Source: Thalassovita mediterranea (GTDB taxonomy: Bacteria; Pseudomonadota; Alphaproteobacteria; Rhodobacterales; Rhodobacteraceae). Taken from it: 64,000 bases of DNA. The position numbers and the translations under genes were made by a program. The stretch is taken from the NCBI RefSeq assembly GCF_001458435.1, contig NZ_CYSF01000003.1, positions 96,382 to 160,381 on the forward strand, given 5' to 3'. This document shows, one piece after another, positions 9,488 to 18,757 of the stretch (position 1 is its first letter; each line of letters opens with the position of its first letter). Below the pieces are notes generated by a model that had not been told where the DNA came from, ran no database searches, and worked only from the letters and a program-made list of their open reading frames with translations.

Positions 9488-10821
9488 CACAGGTAATCAG
9501 CGCGGGCCAATCCGTATTTCGCCATCTTCTCGTTCAGGGTCCGGCGTGGCAGGCACAGCTCTTCCATGACCGACGCGATAGAGCCTTTGTGCCGGCGCAT
9601 GGTGTTGTCGATCAACATGCGCTCAAACGCCTCAACGTACTCTTTCAGCGGCTTGCCTTCGGTGGTCATCACCGGCTGCATTTCCTCATGATCCGACATC
9701 AAGAGCGAAGCAATGGTGCCGGAGCCACGGCGCGATTGCAGTACCGCGCGTTCGGCCAGATTGATCAACTGGCGTACGTTACCGGGCCACGGCGCCTGCA
9801 GCAGCTGCGCGGCCTCTTGTGCTGACACCTGCGGGGTTTCGCAGCCGTATTCCTCGGCAAACTGTTCGCTCAGACGGGTGAAGAGCGTCAGGATATCCTC
9901 GCCCCGCTGGCGCAGTGGCGGCAGGGTGATCCGCAGGGCCGCAAGGCGGTAGAACAGGTCAGAGCGCAGCGCATCTTCGCAGGTGCGGTCCTGTTCCTGC
10001 ATGTTGCAGATCGCCACAACACGGGTTTCCGCAGGGCTGCCTTGATCGTTGATGAACGAGAGGAGACGCGCCTGCAGGCTATCGCTCAGCGCTTCGACAT
10101 CTTCCAGAACCAGCGTACCACCACGGGCCTCTTCGACGGCGGGCAATTGGCTGTCTTCGGGCAGCATCGGACCAAACAGACGCTTGGCCAGCGCATCTTC
10201 ATCCCATGCGGCGCAGGACAAGAGCACAAACTTCTTACCGGCGCGCGATCCAACCGCGTGCAGCGCATGCGCCACCAGCGTTTTGCCGGTGCCAGTTTCG
10301 CCGTCGATCAGCACATGACCGTCGGCCTGTCCCAGATCCAGAATATCCTCTTTCAGACGTTCCATCGCGGGGGCGGAGCCGATGAGTTTCTTCATCAACT
10401 GGCCACCGTCGGACAGTTCACGGCGCAGCGCACGGTTGTCCAGCGTCAGACGGCGGGCATTGGTCGCCTTTTTCGCCAGTTCGGTCATCCGGTCGGGGTT
10501 GAACGGTTTTTCAAGGAAATCAAACGCGCCAACGCGCATCGCTTCAACTGCCATCGGCACGTCACCGTGACCGGTGATCATGATCACCGGCAACGCGCTG
10601 TCAGATCCCATCAGTTTTTTCAGGAACTGCATGCCGTCCATGCCGGGCATCTTGATGTCGGAAATCACGATACCGGGGTAATCGGGCCCCAGCGCCTTCA
10701 GCGCGTCTTCGGCACTGGCGAAGGTTTCCGTGTCGTAGCCCGACAGCGCCAGCCATTGGCTGATCGACTGACGCATATCCTGTTCATCGTCTACGATGGC
10801 GATTTTCATTGCTTTTGCCAT
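9487..10821 (-). CDS. dctD: DctD-like response regulator lacking GAFTGA
   Basis: A 444-residue response regulator for C4-dicarboxylate uptake. Order: receiver domain (IVDDEQDM, phospho-acceptor Asp in IVISDIKMPGMDG, Lys in DFLEKPFNP), an AAA+ domain (Walker A GETGTGKT), and a C-terminal Fis-type HTH (GSIASVMEELCLPRRTLNEKM). Where sigma54 activators have LFGHExGAFTGA, this protein reads LFGPMLPEDSQLPAVEEARGG, so the sigma54-contacting loop is missing. The Walker B acidic pair is LED rather than LDE. The arginine in LRSDLFYRL is kept. It probably does not open sigma54 promoters in the usual way. It sits 14 bases downstream of dctB. Confidence 0.88.
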   Translation of the reverse strand: MAKAMKIAIVDDEQDMRQSISQWLALSGYDTETFASAEDALKALGPDYPGIVISDIKMPGMDGMQFLKKLMGSDSALPVIMITGHGDVPMAVEAMRVGAFDFLEKPFNPDRMTELAKKATNARRLTLDNRALRRELSDGGQLMKKLIGSAPAMERLKEDILDLGQADGHVLIDGETGTGKTLVAHALHAVGSRAGKKFVLLSCAAWDEDALAKRLFGPMLPEDSQLPAVEEARGGTLVLEDVEALSDSLQARLLSFINDQGSPAETRVVAICNMQEQDRTCEDALRSDLFYRLAALRITLPPLRQRGEDILTLFTRLSEQFAEEYGCETPQVSAQEAAQLLQAPWPGNVRQLINLAERAVLQSRRGSGTIASLLMSDHEEMQPVMTTEGKPLKEYVEAFERMLIDNTMRRHKGSIASVMEELCLPRRTLNEKMAKYGLARADYL

Positions 10822-10835
10822 GATGATCCCGGCCC

Positions 10836-12620
10836 TTATTCAGCCGCCTCAATATCACTTTCACCTGTTAAGATAGGCAGCTGCATCTCAAATACAGCCC
10901 CCCCACCCTCAGCATTGCGTGCTAAGAGGCGTCCCCCTAGGTCGTTCACGATCCCCGAGGAAATGGCAAGCCCCAGACCAACGCCATCACCAGGACGCTT
11001 GGTGGTGTAGAAAGGTTCGAACAGTGCATCCAGATCCTCGATCCCTTGCCCGTTGTCGCGCACGGTGAGGGTGACGGTTTCACCGGCAGCAAGGATCAGG
11101 TCCACCTGCGGTTCATCTACCGACTGCGTCGCGTCCAATGCGTTGCGCAACAGGTTGATCATCACCTGTTCTACGCGCACGCGATCGCCCATCACATGCA
11201 CAGGCTCATCCGGTGTCACGCGGCTGATCTGTACCTTGCGGTTTTTCAGTTGTGGCTCCATCATCGACAGGGCCGAGGCCAGCGCATCGCCCATATTCAC
11301 AGGGGTAAAGTGGTCGCCACCTTTGCGCGCGTAGGATTTCAGCTGGCGGGTAATTTGCCCCATGCGATCAATCAGATCGTCGATCCGCTGAAACGACGAT
11401 AGCGCCTCTTCGGGGCGGTTTCGGTTCAGCAGCAACCGCGCGCCCGCCAGATAGGTCCGCATCGCGGCCAGTGGCTGGTTCAACTCGTGACTGACGGCTG
11501 CAGACATCTCACCCAATGCCGCCAGTTTCGACGATTGCGCCAGCGTTTGTTCGGCCACGGCGAGGGTCTGTTGCACCCGTTCACGCTCGGCGATTTCCCG
11601 CTGCAGACGTGTATTCAATGCGCGAAGCTCTGCCGATTCCCGCTGGAACAGCATCATACGTCCCGCGGTTTTGCGGCTGAGGGCGTAGAACGCTAACGCC
11701 AACAGCATGGCGAATCCCATAATTTCCAGCGCCAGAACACCGTTTACCTTGTCACGTACGCTTTCGTATGTGGTGAAGCTGGCGATGTGCCAACCACGGA
11801 AGGGAATGCGACTTTCCATGCGCATCACTGCCTGCCCCTGCACATAAGCATCAGCCGGCAGTGCGGTCCAATCGGCGGTGGCCTGAATGGCGCGCTGGAT
11901 GGCAGACTGTGCCGGCGCCTTGGTCAATGCCTCTGCCTCTGTCTTGCCGCGCCAGCGGGGTTCGGTCGCCAGAATGATCGCACCAGTGCTGTCGGTGACC
12001 AAAACTGCGTCAGAAATACCCGCCCAAGCGCGTTCAAACTTGTGCAGGTCCACCTCAACCATGATCACCCCAAGGAGCTGCCCCAGATCCTCAATCCGGC
12101 GCGAATAGACGAAGCTGTATCCACCAGTTTCATTTTCCAGAACGGTAAACAGCGTCTCACTCGCCCTTGCGGCGTTGACAAAATAGGGGTCAGAGCGGTG
12201 CTGGCTGCCCAGACGGCTGCGATCCGTTGCAGCAACGGCACGGCCATCGGAATCCAGCAGCATCAGCGAGGCGGCGCCAATCTCCTCAACGAAGGAAATC
12301 AATCGTTGTGACGATGTTGAATAGTCTGACGAATTCAGCGCCCCGATCAGGGCCGGATCGCGCGACAACAGCTGCGGCACGATCGCGTTACGCCGCAACT
12401 CTGACAATAGGTTGCCAGAATAAAGCGCAAGACGCAGCTCCGCGCGGTTGCGGGTGTTTTCGGTAAAGCGGTCGGTCAGCAAAACATTGGTGACAACAAC
12501 CGTGATCACCGCCAGCACAAACAGCAGCGCCAGCGCAATCCGCACACGCCAAGAGGTCAGCGGCGCGCGTTGCAGGGAACTGGTATTTGAGTCGGAGGGA
12601 GAATTGGGCAGCTCAGACAT
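10836..12620 (-). CDS. dctB: DctB-like sensor histidine kinase
   Basis: A membrane sensor kinase of about 594 residues from MSELPNSPSD; the longer start at 12656 is not needed. Layout: transmembrane helix (VRIALALLFVLAVITVVVTNVLL), periplasmic double-PDC sensor region of about 240 residues with YSFVYSRRIEDLGQLLGVIMVEVDL, second helix (LEIMGFAMLLALAFYALS), coiled coil, H box AAVSHELNQPLAAMRTYL, N box NLLRNALDAT, and G boxes DNGQGIEDLDALFEPF and GVGLGLAIS. It phosphorylates DctD in response to C4-dicarboxylates in the characterised family. The dctPQM transporter genes are not in this window. Confidence 0.9.
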   Translation of the reverse strand: MSELPNSPSDSNTSSLQRAPLTSWRVRIALALLFVLAVITVVVTNVLLTDRFTENTRNRAELRLALYSGNLLSELRRNAIVPQLLSRDPALIGALNSSDYSTSSQRLISFVEEIGAASLMLLDSDGRAVAATDRSRLGSQHRSDPYFVNAARASETLFTVLENETGGYSFVYSRRIEDLGQLLGVIMVEVDLHKFERAWAGISDAVLVTDSTGAIILATEPRWRGKTEAEALTKAPAQSAIQRAIQATADWTALPADAYVQGQAVMRMESRIPFRGWHIASFTTYESVRDKVNGVLALEIMGFAMLLALAFYALSRKTAGRMMLFQRESAELRALNTRLQREIAERERVQQTLAVAEQTLAQSSKLAALGEMSAAVSHELNQPLAAMRTYLAGARLLLNRNRPEEALSSFQRIDDLIDRMGQITRQLKSYARKGGDHFTPVNMGDALASALSMMEPQLKNRKVQISRVTPDEPVHVMGDRVRVEQVMINLLRNALDATQSVDEPQVDLILAAGETVTLTVRDNGQGIEDLDALFEPFYTTKRPGDGVGLGLAISSGIVNDLGGRLLARNAEGGGAVFEMQLPILTGESDIEAAE

Positions 12621-12666
12621 ATGCCCAAGGTAAAGCAGCCCCCGTAGGGGCTGCAAGAGCGCATCG

Positions 12667-13335
12667 TTACGCGCTGACCAGTTGGTCCATCAGGCTGCGG
12701 AACATTGCCGATCCGTCAGCGCCACCATGGCGGGGATCTACCGCACGTTCAGGGTGCGGCATCATGCCAAGAACGCGGCGGTTGTCCGACAGGATGCCCG
12801 CGATATCACCATCCGACCCGTTGGGGTTGTCGGTGTAGGTAAAGGCCACACGATCCTCACCCTGCAGACGGGCCAGCAGATCGGCGTCAGCGTTGTAGTT
12901 GCCATCATGGTGCGCCACGGGAATGGTCACCTCTTGGCCCGCGCTGTAGCCAGCGGTGAAGGCGCTGTCAGCAGTCGCGACGTTCAGGCCCACCTGTTTA
13001 CAGATGAATTTCAGCCCTGCGTTGCGCATCAGCGCACCCGGCAGCAGGCCGGTTTCGGTCAGGATCTGGAACCCGTTACAGATGCCCAGTGCATACCCAC
13101 CACGTTCGGCGTGTTTCACCACAGACCGGCAGATGGGCGAGTTGGCAGCGATTGCGCCGCAGCGCAGGTAGTCGCCAAAGGAAAACCCGCCGGGGATGCC
13201 GACAATGTCGATCCCTTCGGGCAGGTCGGTGTCCTTGTGCCAGACCATGGTGACATCGGCGCCTGCGCGCTCAAATGCCACGGCCAGATCGCGGTCACAG
13301 TTGGAACCGGGGAAGACGATGACAGCAGCTTTCAT
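12667..13335 (-). CDS. purQ: phosphoribosylformylglycinamidine synthase subunit PurQ
   Basis: Glutaminase subunit of FGAM synthase in purine synthesis; it supplies ammonia to PurL with PurS as a bridge. The 222-residue type I glutamine amidotransferase starts [15 protein letters not shown] and has the nucleophile Cys in [15 protein letters not shown] near residue 86. The His-x-Glu pair is in [11 protein letters not shown] near residue 195. It lies 32 bases downstream of purS on the same strand. purL is not in the window. Confidence 0.96.
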   Translation of the reverse strand: MKAAVIVFPGSNCDRDLAVAFERAGADVTMVWHKDTDLPEGIDIVGIPGGFSFGDYLRCGAIAANSPICRSVVKHAERGGYALGICNGFQILTETGLLPGALMRNAGLKFICKQVGLNVATADSAFTAGYSAGQEVTIPVAHHDGNYNADADLLARLQGEDRVAFTYTDNPNGSDGDIAGILSDNRRVLGMMPHPERAVDPRHGGADGSAMFRSLMDQLVSA

Positions 13336-13367
13336 GTGCTCTCTCCTCTTGAGTGGGTGGTCGCGGC

Positions 13368-13598
13368 TTAGGCCAGCTCGATCGTGTAGCTTTCAATCAC
13401 GGTGTTGGCGAGCAACTTCTCGCACATCTCTTTGACGGTCTCTTCCGAGGTGCCATCGGCCAGATCCAGTTCGATCACTTTGCCCTGACGGACGCCTTCG
13501 ACGCCCTCAAAGCCCAGCGCGCCCAGCGCGTGGCGCACGGCCTCACCCTGGGGGTCCAGAACACCGTTTTTCAGCATGACGTGTACGCGAGCTTTCAT
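13368..13598 (-). CDS. purS: phosphoribosylformylglycinamidine synthase subunit PurS
   Basis: A 76-residue small subunit that links PurL and PurQ. It begins [20 protein letters not shown] and contains [18 protein letters not shown], the conserved PurS core. A longer in-frame start at 13649 overlaps the purC terminator and lacks conservation, so 13598 is chosen. It is followed directly by purQ. Confidence 0.94.
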   Translation of the reverse strand: MKARVHVMLKNGVLDPQGEAVRHALGALGFEGVEGVRQGKVIELDLADGTSEETVKEMCEKLLANTVIESYTIELA

Positions 13599-13634
13599 GT
13601 GCGTCTCTCCGGTCTCAGTCGTTATCTTGATATG

Positions 13635-13661
13635 CAAAACGCCCGGCATGACACCGGGCGC
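13635..13661 (-). terminator. intrinsic terminator between purC and purS
   Basis: On the minus strand CGCCCGG, loop TGTCATG and CCGGGCG are followed by TTTTG. It sits just after the purC stop and before purS, so it may cut or dampen transcription into purS-purQ. Confidence 0.7.
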
Positions 13662-13666
13662 AGGAA

Positions 13667-14428
13667 TTAGTTGATCAGGGTCGGCTTGGACACAGGCGGC
13701 TGGCCCTTGGGCATGACGCCCAGCCGGGTCGCAACCTCTGTGTACGCGTCGGTCAGACTGCCGAGGTCGCGGCGGAACACGTCTTTGTCCAGCTTTTCGC
13801 CGGTTTCAATGTCCCACAGACGGCAGCTGTCGGGGCTGATTTCATCCGCCACAACCAGACGCTGGAAATCCCCTTCGAACACGCGGCCAATCTCAATCTT
13901 GAAGTCGATCAGCTTGATGCCGACGCCATACATGACGCCCGACAGGAAGTCGTTCACGCGCAGCGCAATGCTCAGGATATCGTCCATGTCCTGCTGGCTG
14001 GCCCAGCCAAAGGCGGCGATATATTCTTCGGGCACCAGCGGGTCGCCCAGCGCGTCGTCTTTGTAGCTGTATTCGACAATCGGACGCGGCAGTTGCGTGC
14101 CCTCTTCGATACCCATGCGTTTGGCCATCGACCCGGCAGCGTAGTTGCGCACGATCACTTCCAGCGGGATGATCTCGCACGAGCGCACCAGCTGTTCACG
14201 CATGTTCAAACGCTTGAGGAAGTGGGTGGGAACGCCAACATTAGCCAGACCCAGCATGAAGTATTCCGAAAGCATGTTGTTCAGAACACCTTTGCCTTCG
14301 ATCACGTCCTTCTTTTCGGCGTTGAACGCGGTGGCGTCATCCTTGAAGTATTGCACGATGGTGCCCGGTTCGGGACCTTCATACAGGGTTTTCGCTTTGC
14401 CTTCGTAGATTTTCTTGCGCCGTGCCAT
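13667..14428 (-). CDS. purC: phosphoribosylaminoimidazole-succinocarboxamide synthase
   Basis: Makes SAICAR from CAIR, aspartate and ATP. The 253-residue protein starts [20 protein letters not shown] and contains the family blocks [29 protein letters not shown], and the signature [10 protein letters not shown] (nucleotide binding). A frame extension to 14518 is rejected because it is arginine-rich and unlike the family. First gene of a purC-purS-purQ cluster. Confidence 0.96.
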   Translation of the reverse strand: MARRKKIYEGKAKTLYEGPEPGTIVQYFKDDATAFNAEKKDVIEGKGVLNNMLSEYFMLGLANVGVPTHFLKRLNMREQLVRSCEIIPLEVIVRNYAAGSMAKRMGIEEGTQLPRPIVEYSYKDDALGDPLVPEEYIAAFGWASQQDMDDILSIALRVNDFLSGVMYGVGIKLIDFKIEIGRVFEGDFQRLVVADEISPDSCRLWDIETGEKLDKDVFRRDLGSLTDAYTEVATRLGVMPKGQPPVSKPTLIN

Positions 14429-14591
14429 GACCACTCCGTCAGTGATCCGGGGCCGAGTCCCCGGGGTTGGCGCCCTCTTAGGGCAAGAACGCCTTTGTCG
14501 CAAGCGTGGTGAGCACATGTTGTCACAGGAATGTAACGTACCGGCAGCCCCGCCACGCTGCTGTGCAGCAAATTTGCCGCCTTAGATGGCG

Positions 14592-15092
14592 TCAGGACGC
14601 ATCCTGTGCCCGTTGCAGCATGCCCACAACGTCGACAATCTGCGCAAAGGTGTCATCGGGCAGAACGAAACGTTCCGCGATTTCAGCCAATGCCTGTTTT
14701 TCGCGGTGCGCCAAATGACCATCAACCATCGCGACCCGCATGGCAAAACAGACAGCGGTTTCGCGCAACGGCATTTCCAGTTCTGCGGCGGCATGATCAA
14801 TCACGGCCTCGGCGCCTTTGGTTTTCAATTCCTCCAACAGGCTGTCGATCAGCGCCTCGACACTGCCTTCGGGAAGGCGGGCGTAAATTGGACTGAAGGC
14901 ACACAGATTTTGCAGCATCGCCTGTTCCGCCTCGGCAATACGACCATCGGCCGCCATCGTCAGCACCGCAGGCGCCAGCGTCGCCCGCGCATGAGCAGGC
15001 AAATCCGCCAGATCCAGCGAAGCAACCGCAGTGCTGGCATTTACCGCCTGTGCGGTATCGTTCTGGCCCAGAAGGCGGGTAAAGAATGTCAT
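14592..15092 (-). CDS. TerB-family protein
   Basis: A 166-residue, all-helical protein. The second half (VLTMAADGRIAEAEQAMLQN and CFAMRVAMVDGHLAHREKQAL) carries two acidic DGxIxxxE-type metal-binding motifs of the TerB/tellurite-resistance fold. The start MTFFTRLLGQND at 15092 follows GGACAAGCT; the longer frame to 15218 is rejected. TerB proteins bind metals at the inner membrane, but solitary copies have no defined role. No other ter genes are nearby. Confidence 0.8.
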   Translation of the reverse strand: MTFFTRLLGQNDTAQAVNASTAVASLDLADLPAHARATLAPAVLTMAADGRIAEAEQAMLQNLCAFSPIYARLPEGSVEALIDSLLEELKTKGAEAVIDHAAAELEMPLRETAVCFAMRVAMVDGHLAHREKQALAEIAERFVLPDDTFAQIVDVVGMLQRAQDAS

Positions 15093-15291
15093 AGCTTGTC
15101 CTGTTTGCTGCGCAGTGTCCGTTTCACAGTAAACGCACGAAACACATGTTGTTTTAGCCACAGGCAGGGATGGGTTTAGACTTGCTTTGATCTGCGGATG
15201 TGGTTTGATCTGTGTCATGTCGCAGCAATGCCCCTAATGGCACAAAGCAAATGCGCCGTTATTCTAACAGGACTAAAAAAGGGACAAGGCA

Positions 15292-15609
15292 ATGAGCACC
15301 TTTGACGAACGCGAAGCAGCATTTGAAGCAAAATTCGCCCATGACGAAGAAACCAAGTTTAAGGCAGAAGCCCGCGCCAACAAAGCACTGGGTCTGTGGG
15401 CCGCTGAGCTGCAGGGCCTGTCGGGCGATGCAGCCGAAGAATATGCGCTGACCGTGATCAAAGCTGACTTCGAAGAAGCAGGCCACGAAGACGTGGTACG
15501 CAAAGTGGCCGCAGATCTGGACGGTAAGGCAGACGCCGACGCAATCCGTGCGAAACGCGCCGAACTGCTGAGCGCGGTCAAGGCTGACATGACCAAAGCT
15601 GCCGACTAA
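15292..15609 (+). CDS. F1-ATPase inhibitor subunit zeta (DUF1476)
   Basis: A 105-residue, highly charged helical protein: MSTFDEREAAFEAKFAHDEE, then a four-helix body with LGLWAAELQGLSG and KADFEEAGHEDVVRK. This matches the alphaproteobacterial zeta subunit known from Paracoccus, which blocks reverse ATP hydrolysis by F1F0-ATPase through its N-terminal segment. The gene is single, with a ribosome site GGGACAAGG and its own terminator; the atp operon is not in the window. Confidence 0.93.
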   Translation: MSTFDEREAAFEAKFAHDEETKFKAEARANKALGLWAAELQGLSGDAAEEYALTVIKADFEEAGHEDVVRKVAADLDGKADADAIRAKRAELLSAVKADMTKAAD

Positions 15610-15677
15610 GACAGCGGCCAAACGGGTCTATGCCGCGCCGGCGCCACACGCCAGCGGCATAACCGCCAGAAATAGAC

Positions 15678-15705
15678 AAACGCGGCGGTCCTCGCCGCGT
15701 TTTTG
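15678..15705 (+). terminator. terminator downstream of the zeta subunit gene
   Basis: AAACGCGGCG, loop GTCCT and CGCCGCGTTTTT form a near-perfect stem with a T run, about 70 bases after the stop. Confidence 0.82.
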
Positions 15706-15829
15706 CGTTTTTGCAGGTACCTGCCCCCTTGGCCTTTGCGTCTTTGCCCTATAGCGTTCGGCGAATCCTGCCCTGCACTGCGTCGGACAGGTTCCCTTAT
15801 GATCCTGATCACAGCATTGGACTGATCTC

Positions 15830-16846
15830 ATGACCAACGCCCTCTCCCGCATTCTCGAAACCCGCGACTGGCTCTTGGCCGATGGCGCCACAGGCACCAA
15901 CCTGTTCAACATGGGGCTTCAGTCCGGCGACGCGCCTGAACTGTGGAACGAACAGCATCCCGACCGGATCAAGAAACTGTATCAGATGGCGGTGGATGCG
16001 GGCAGTGATCTGTTCCTGACCAACAGCTTTGGCGGCAACGCATCCCGTTTGAAACTGCATGACGCTGGCGACCGCGCCCGCGAACTGTCCCGTATGGCGG
16101 CCGAAATTGGCCGCGAGGTGGCAGATGCCTGTGATCGCGATGTCATTGTCGCGGGCTCCGTTGGTCCGACGGGTGAGATTTTTGAACCCATGGGCCCGCT
16201 GACCCATGCAGCCGCGGTCGAGATGTTCCATGAACAGGCCGAAGGTCTGAAAGAAGGCGGCGCGGACGTGCTGTGGCTGGAAACCATTTCGGCCCCCGAA
16301 GAATACATCGCCGCCGCCGAAGCCTTTGCGCTGGCCGATATGCCCTGGTGCGGCACCATGAGCTTTGACACTGCAGGGCGTACCATGATGGGCGTGACCT
16401 CGGCCCAGATGACCGAAATGGTCGAAAAGCTGCCGAACCCGCCGCTGGCCTTTGGCGCCAACTGTGGTGTGGGGGCCGCTGATCTGATGCGCACCGTGCT
16501 GGGCTTTGCCGCCCAAGGCTCCGAACGTCCGCTGATTGCCAAAGGCAACGCTGGCATCCCGAAATACGTTGATGGTCACATCCACTATGACGGCACGCCG
16601 GAACTGATGGCGGAATACGCCGTTCTGGCCCGTGACGCTGGTGCCACCATCATCGGTGGTTGCTGTGGCACCATGCCAGAACATCTGGCAGCCATGCGCA
16701 AGGCGCTGGAAACCCGTGAGCGCGGCCCGCGCCCGACACTGGATCAAGTGGCAGAGGCGCTTGGTGGTTTCTCCTCCGCGTCGGACGGCACCGGCGAAGA
16801 CGCAGATGCGCCCAAGCGTGAACGCCGCGGCCGTCGCCGCAGCTAA
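15830..16846 (+). CDS. bmt: homocysteine S-methyltransferase (MetH-like N-terminal module)
   Basis: A 338-residue stand-alone homocysteine-binding barrel. DGATGTNLFNMGL begins the fold, and the zinc-binding cysteines are in FGANCGVGAADL near residue 210 and the GGCCGTMPEHL pair near residue 278. The tail is basic (KRERRGRRRS). Commonly annotated as betaine-homocysteine methyltransferase, but in Rhodobacterales such genes act with a separate corrinoid protein as a split B12-dependent methionine synthase. The corrinoid protein and DUF1638 genes lie 2-4 kb downstream on the same strand, which supports that role. Confidence 0.88.
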   Translation: MTNALSRILETRDWLLADGATGTNLFNMGLQSGDAPELWNEQHPDRIKKLYQMAVDAGSDLFLTNSFGGNASRLKLHDAGDRARELSRMAAEIGREVADACDRDVIVAGSVGPTGEIFEPMGPLTHAAAVEMFHEQAEGLKEGGADVLWLETISAPEEYIAAAEAFALADMPWCGTMSFDTAGRTMMGVTSAQMTEMVEKLPNPPLAFGANCGVGAADLMRTVLGFAAQGSERPLIAKGNAGIPKYVDGHIHYDGTPELMAEYAVLARDAGATIIGGCCGTMPEHLAAMRKALETRERGPRPTLDQVAEALGGFSSASDGTGEDADAPKRERRGRRRS

Positions 16847-16876
16847 TCACCGCTGCAAAGAAACGCGCCGTCCAGC

Positions 16877-17257
16877 CTATTTCACTGGCTGGGCGGCCAA
16901 CACATCCGCGACGCTGCGCAACAGTTCCATCGCGCCGATCGGTTTTGACAAAATCTGTTGCGCCCCCAGCAATTTCGCCACCTCCAGATAATTCGCCGCC
17001 GAGGTACGTGCCCCGCCAGAAATAGCAATAACGGGCGGCGCATCCGCATGTTTGCGCAACTCACGGATCACCTCGACCCCATCGCAGTTGGGCATAATGA
17101 TGTCAGTCAGCACCAGATCGACATCGGTGCTGCGCAACAGGGCCAACCCCTGTCGCCCGTCAACAGCAGTTGTCACGTTATGCCCATCCGCGTTGAGAAT
17201 AATTTCAAAGGTATCGCGGACAGCGGGGTCGTCTTCGATCAATAGAATGTGTGCCAT
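16877..17257 (-). CDS. single-domain response regulator
   Basis: A CheY-like receiver domain of about 126 residues with no output domain: acidic pair IEDDPAVRD, phospho-acceptor Asp in LVLTDIIMPNCDG, Thr/Ser switch in VIAISGG, and Lys in ILSKPIGAMEL. The start MAHILLIEDD at 17257 is favoured; a GTG start at 17272 adds five residues. It lies 54 bases after the kinase gene and is its likely partner. It must act by protein contact. Confidence 0.9.
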   Translation of the reverse strand: MAHILLIEDDPAVRDTFEIILNADGHNVTTAVDGRQGLALLRSTDVDLVLTDIIMPNCDGVEVIRELRKHADAPPVIAISGGARTSAANYLEVAKLLGAQQILSKPIGAMELLRSVADVLAAQPVK

Positions 17258-17311
17258 TTGGGGTCTGCTCACGGTTAAATGTAGTTTGCTGGCGACGCAG
17301 CGAGAAAAGCT

Positions 17312-18322
17312 TTATTCATTAACGGCATTGACTGCCTTGTCCTGCTGATAACGCCGCGCGACCAAATAGGATGCGGGCACCCAGACCTCGAACTGAGACC
17401 CCTGCCCCAGTTTTGAGGTGACACCGATACGTCCGCCAGCGTTGCGCAGCAATTCTTGCACCTGCCATAGGCCAAGGCCGGTGCCTTCGCCCACAGGTTT
17501 GGAGGTGTAGTAAGGTTCGAAAATCCGTTCCAGTGCATCGGCTGGGATGCCTGCGCCAGTGTCAGACAGCCGTATCGTCAATCCTGACAATCCCGCTGCC
17601 TGGCCGGGCATCACATCCATCCCGATAACCCCCTGCCCACCATCCAGAGACGCCAAGGCGTTGGAAAACAGGTTCATCATCACGCCTTCCAAGTCGTCCC
17701 AGGGCAACAAAGGTGTTGGCAAGTTATCCGCTACATTGGCCCGAAAACTCACATCACTTGGACAGCCAAGCTGCAGCATATCGACCAGATCCACCATGTT
17801 TTGCGCGATGTCAGTGGTGCCGCCCTGCGCACTGTCACGGCGCGAAATGCGTAATACTGTATCCAATGAACCACGCGCACGCAGCGCCGCATCGCGGATC
17901 ATTTCCAACTGTCGCAGGTGCGGATCGTCCGAACCGGATTGCATTACAACCAATTCAGACAGACCGATCACCGGCTGCAATTGGTTGTTCACCTGATGCG
18001 CCATTCCCGCCGCCAATGTGCCAAGGCCGTCCATTTTGCGCGCATGGGACAGCTGACGCTCGACCTCTAGCAGGCGCTTGGTCTGCAGCTGCGCCTCGCG
18101 CATGCGGCGCAGCGTAAACCATGTAAGTGGGATAGGCAGAAAGAGGACGATCAGTATCAATTCGTCCATGTCCCAATCTTCGTGGGCACGAGAGTAGTCA
18201 TAAAACCATTCGAACAGATCCAGTTCCGACGTTAGCAACCAGATCGCAAGCAGGAATATCAGCATCAGCCAAAAATCGCGCCACTGTTCAGGCATCTTTG
18301 TTATCGACGTGATGAACTGCAT
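17312..18322 (-). CDS. sensor histidine kinase
   Basis: A 336-residue kinase. Two membrane helices (FWLMLIFLLAIWLLTSE and ELILIVLFLPIPLTWFTLRR) enclose a very short periplasmic loop, followed by a coiled coil, H box LAAGMAHQVNNQLQPVIGL, N box NLFSNALASL, and G boxes DTGAGIPADALERIFEPYY and GTGLGLWQV. The H box uses HQVNNQLQ rather than HELNQPL. It forms a two-gene unit with the downstream receiver gene. The pair interrupts the split methionine synthase region, which may mean a link to methyl or redox status; that is inference. Confidence 0.9.
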   Translation of the reverse strand: MQFITSITKMPEQWRDFWLMLIFLLAIWLLTSELDLFEWFYDYSRAHEDWDMDELILIVLFLPIPLTWFTLRRMREAQLQTKRLLEVERQLSHARKMDGLGTLAAGMAHQVNNQLQPVIGLSELVVMQSGSDDPHLRQLEMIRDAALRARGSLDTVLRISRRDSAQGGTTDIAQNMVDLVDMLQLGCPSDVSFRANVADNLPTPLLPWDDLEGVMMNLFSNALASLDGGQGVIGMDVMPGQAAGLSGLTIRLSDTGAGIPADALERIFEPYYTSKPVGEGTGLGLWQVQELLRNAGGRIGVTSKLGQGSQFEVWVPASYLVARRYQQDKAVNAVNE

Positions 18323-18757
18323 TTGACTTGCCCCCGGTTGTCAACGCTGCGATCGACCATACTGCGTTTGGTTGCGCGTGTGCAATTATTTCCCTCACAG
18401 ATGGATTGGACTAGCACATCCAGACACCGCCAAAACATGAGGCAGGTCAAACAGTGTTTGTTTCATAAGGGTTACGCAGGGAAATGTAGGATATACGCCA
18501 GACAGCGGCACAATCCCGTAGCCCAACTAAATCCCATCCACGCCGCCAGAAAATCAGCTGACCTTCGCTTTACAGTCGATATTTTTAACCTTACGTCGCA
18601 ACTGCACATCGCCAAGTCGCAAATTGCCCAGACCAAACTGCGACAAAAAAGCGAAGTAGATACAGCAACACCGCCCGCAGTTTATTCGGGCTCCCACTCA
18701 TTTCCAGCCAGCTTGCTTTTGCAAATGCGTGGCCAGACCAAGTCAAGGAAGCACACC
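18323..18757 (+). promoter_or_regulatory. 435-bp divergent promoter region (kinase / corrinoid protein)
   Basis: The frame of the corrinoid gene stays open upstream through this stretch, but the residues are unlike the family, so it is treated as noncoding. It holds GTCGCAA at 18595-18601 and again at 18616-18622 (21 bases apart, two helical turns) and the reverse complement TGCGAC at 18639-18644, a possible operator or folded leader. A small stem CCCG/CGGG lies near 18671-18687. No known cobalamin, SAM or SAH riboswitch consensus was recognised. A ribosome site AAGGAAG precedes the ATG at 18758. Confidence 0.45.

Noticed and set aside
15610..15829. Possible SAM or SAH riboswitch ahead of the homocysteine methyltransferase
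   Set aside because: Only the zeta-subunit terminator was recognised; no riboswitch consensus could be matched by eye.
18323..18757. 5' extension of the corrinoid protein frame by 145 codons
   Set aside because: Residues do not resemble the family and the ribosome site and conserved N terminus are at 18758.
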